DNA from: Candidatus Bathyarchaeota archaeon
Lineage (GTDB): Archaea > Thermoproteota > Bathyarchaeia > Bathyarchaeales > UBA233
Assembly (NCBI GenBank): GCA_023488835.1
Contig: JAMDCS010000007.1
Span: forward strand, 1-6,730
Length of the DNA stretch: 6,730 bases
Direction: 5' to 3'
Both the position numbers and the translations under genes were made by a program. The notes below the pieces were generated by a model. The model ran no database searches. It saw only the letters and a program-made list of their open reading frames with translations, and was not told where the DNA came from. Positions 5,699 to 6,730 of the stretch are shown here, piece by piece. How positions within the stretch are numbered: position 1 is the stretch's first letter; each line of letters begins with the position of its first letter.

Positions 5699-5830
5699 GG
5701 CACCGAGGGGTGTGCAGTATTCTGTTTTTTGGCGGTTTTTTGCTTTTTCTCTGTTACTTCCAAGTTGCTTGCTAGAAAAGTTAAACAGCAAAAAGAACAC
5801 AAAAACCAATTGTGCACACCTCTCGGCACC
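5699..5830. repeat. 132-bp imperfect inverted repeat (MITE-like or structured RNA/terminator)
   Basis: The outer arms are GGCACCGAGGGGTGTGCA (5699-5716) and TGCACACCTCTCGGCACC (5813-5830). They pair over 18 positions with one 2-nt mismatch and one G-U. Inner arms also pair: GGTTTTT (5734-5740) with AAAAACC (5801-5807), CTTTTT (5743-5748) with AAAAAG (5790-5795), CTGTT (5751-5755) with AACAG (5784-5788). The loop is 5756-5783. Both strands therefore carry U-tracts within a long hairpin, so it could stop transcription arriving from the nuclease gene before it reaches vapBC. A clear target-site duplication is not seen. The 5545-5886 gap between genes holds this element, the vapBC promoter and short C-rich repeats. 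Confidence 0.7.
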
Positions 5831-5886
5831 AAATATGTTGGAGTACATTTTATTAGCCATTCTTCACACATTTAACTTGAGACTAA

Positions 5887-6315
5887 CTAAAAATTCCTCA
5901 AATTTACCTCTTTCACCAAACAGTTGTAAAATGCATTCTCAAGATATTTTCGGGTTCTGGGTACTAAAGATGCTCTTTCCCTGTCAGCCCACCAAACGTA
6001 TTGTATGCCATGCTTTTTAAGAATATCTTGTCTTGTTTTGTTCTTTAGTAAACTGCATTTTGGTGAAACATCACACATCGAACACTTGTCATCGCAATTT
6101 CTGGGTACTGGAGTTAATCCGCAAGCCTTGCATTCTACAACAACTTTGGCTTTAGGAATGTAAAAATCAACTATGGCTCTTGGCATGTAATCGAATTTAA
6201 CTTGACTTCTTATCTCTTCATGAGGAAAAATCTTTTTCAGAATTTTAAGCGTTTCAGCCTCCCACTTATCCCCACTTACTTTGGGAGGCTTATCAGAATA
6301 ATGAGGTCCATACAA
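5887..6315 (-). CDS. Small PD-(D/E)XK-like nuclease with a cysteine cluster
   Basis: I do not recognise a named family, but the core looks like a restriction-endonuclease-like fold: a helix with Glu19/Glu21 (K-W-E-A-E-T-L-K-I-L), Asp50 in A-I-V-D-F-Y-I-P, then Glu61-Cys62-Lys63 (V-V-V-E-C-K), which gives the D...E-x-K arrangement, as in DUF559/Vsr-like proteins. After the E-x-K there are six cysteines: 62, 65, 74, 78, 81 and 87, a spacing suited to zinc or an Fe-S cluster. A helix-strand unit follows (K-K-H-G-I-Q-Y-V-W-W). Length is 142 residues. The start is probably TTG 6315: there is a stop four codons upstream and no ATG before residue 44. AGGCAATCGCCT (6315-6326) is a near-palindrome over the start. 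It is divergent from the gene at 6460. A DNA repair or defence role is inference. Confidence 0.65.
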   Translation of the reverse strand: MYGPHYSDKPPKVSGDKWEAETLKILKKIFPHEEIRSQVKFDYMPRAIVDFYIPKAKVVVECKACGLTPVPRNCDDKCSMCDVSPKCSLLKNKTRQDILKKHGIQYVWWADRERASLVPRTRKYLENAFYNCLVKEVNLRNF

Positions 6316-6459
6316 GGCAATCGCCTAATTGTTTAATGGGTTTTTTCACTTGATAAGGTTTTGCCATCGCTTGTTTTATTGGCTTTTTTGTTGTTTTGAT
6401 AATAGGACTGCTAAATTATTTAACTAAGTTACGTACAAGTGATTGCTAAGGTTTAAAAG
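6316..6459. promoter_or_regulatory. Divergent promoter region between nuclease and right-edge gene
   Basis: This 144-bp A/T-rich spacer separates two divergent genes. For the right-edge gene, AAATTATTTAA (6413-6423) is a fair TATA box and places the start near 6444. AAGGT (6448-6452) is a possible ribosome binding site, 7 nt from ATG 6460. For the nuclease no convincing TATA box is seen; ATTAAACAATT on the minus strand (6337-6327) is somewhat too close to the TTG. Confidence 0.45.
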
Positions 6460-6730
6460 ATGCCAAATATCGAGGAACATTGCGGCGCGAGTTTTAAAGA
6501 ATTCAAAGTAGAGGGAAGAGATATTCATGCTTGGTTGGATGAACCTTGCAGAGTGTATGCTGGACTGCATCGACAATTCAGGCATGACACTGAAACTATC
6601 GAGCTAGTTGGGAAAAAATTTGGCGAGAAATACGGAGTAGCTCTTGCTGAAAACATTGGTTTACAACATATTATGCTTGACCATAAAGAAAGAATAGACA
6701 AAAAAACTAACGCAAATGATGTTTCTCGAC
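6460..6730 (+). CDS. DUF6915-like protein, cut by the right window edge
   Basis: The frame is open from ATG 6460 to the end of the window (90 full codons), so the 3' end is missing. The visible protein has H-C-G-A-S-F-K-E-F, D-I-H-A-W-L-D-E-P, H-R-Q-F-R-H-D-T-E-T-I-E-L-V-G-K-K-F-G and E-N-I-G-L-Q-H-I-M-L-D-H-K. This order (a Trp-Leu-Asp near an HRxxRH motif, then FG, then a QHxxxD) resembles the DUF6915 family as I remember it. The conserved histidines and aspartates suggest a metal site or catalytic role, but no function is known to me. It is divergent from the nuclease, and the two could share control. Confidence 0.6.
   Translation, partial: MPNIEEHCGASFKEFKVEGRDIHAWLDEPCRVYAGLHRQFRHDTETIELVGKKFGEKYGVALAENIGLQHIMLDHKERIDKKTNANDVSR

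Noticed and set aside
5545..5886. CRISPR array or tRNA gene in the gap near vapBC
   Set aside because: No regularly spaced direct repeats and no tRNA-like arms; the visible structure is one large inverted repeat plus promoter elements.
5671..6020. Open frames on both strands across the large inverted repeat (66 residues minus, 102 residues plus)
   Set aside because: Their sequences are dictated by the hairpin arms and by antisense reading of the nuclease 3' end; they show no domain or start signal.

Overview
The window looks like a chromosomal stretch of an uncultivated archaeon, most likely of the Bathyarchaeia/Thermoproteota side. The pointers are a DUF4443-type winged-helix protein, a GPN-loop GTPase (an archaeal/eukaryotic family), a stand-alone archaeal CinA-like protein, TATA-box promoters with short or absent leaders, U-tract terminators and a VapBC pair of archaeal type. 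This assignment rests on recognising families, not on a search.

Layout. Positions 1-824 hold a CinA/MoCF-like nucleotide-binding protein (start near the left edge). Overlapping its stop by 4 nt is the remnant of an Ig-like, membrane-anchored surface protein (821-1292), broken by a frameshift near 1010. A housekeeping block follows: a methionine adenosyltransferase of bacterial type (metK, minus, 1410-2588), divergent from a RidA-family deaminase (plus, 2748-3125); a DUF4443 winged-helix protein (plus, 3179-3814); and a GPN-loop GTPase (minus, 3811-4572) that converges on it with overlapping stop codons. From about 4573 the density of genes falls. There is a 245-nt structured leader or small RNA region, a gene-poor spacer, a vapBC toxin-antitoxin operon (minus, 4943-5541) with a palindromic operator, a 132-bp imperfect inverted repeat (5699-5830), a small PD-(D/E)XK-like nuclease with a six-cysteine cluster (minus, 5887-6315), and a divergent gene that runs off the right edge (plus, 6460 onward) and resembles the DUF6915 family.

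The most unusual signal is a perfect 29-bp sequence present twice in inverted orientation, at 1337-1365 (plus) and 4817-4845 (minus). Each copy begins with an archaeal TATA box and ends where transcription would be expected to start. One copy fires toward the GPN GTPase through a long leader. The other fires into the 3' end of metK, antisense, where no gene follows. The copies bracket the whole metK-ridA-DUF4443-GPN block.

How the genes may work together. MetK makes S-adenosylmethionine, and RidA clears reactive enamines made by PLP enzymes, so their shared divergent promoter region is compatible with a methionine/sulfur amino acid theme, but that is inference. The right third (vapBC, MITE-like repeat, unusual nuclease, DUF6915-like gene) has the character of an accessory or defence-like region.
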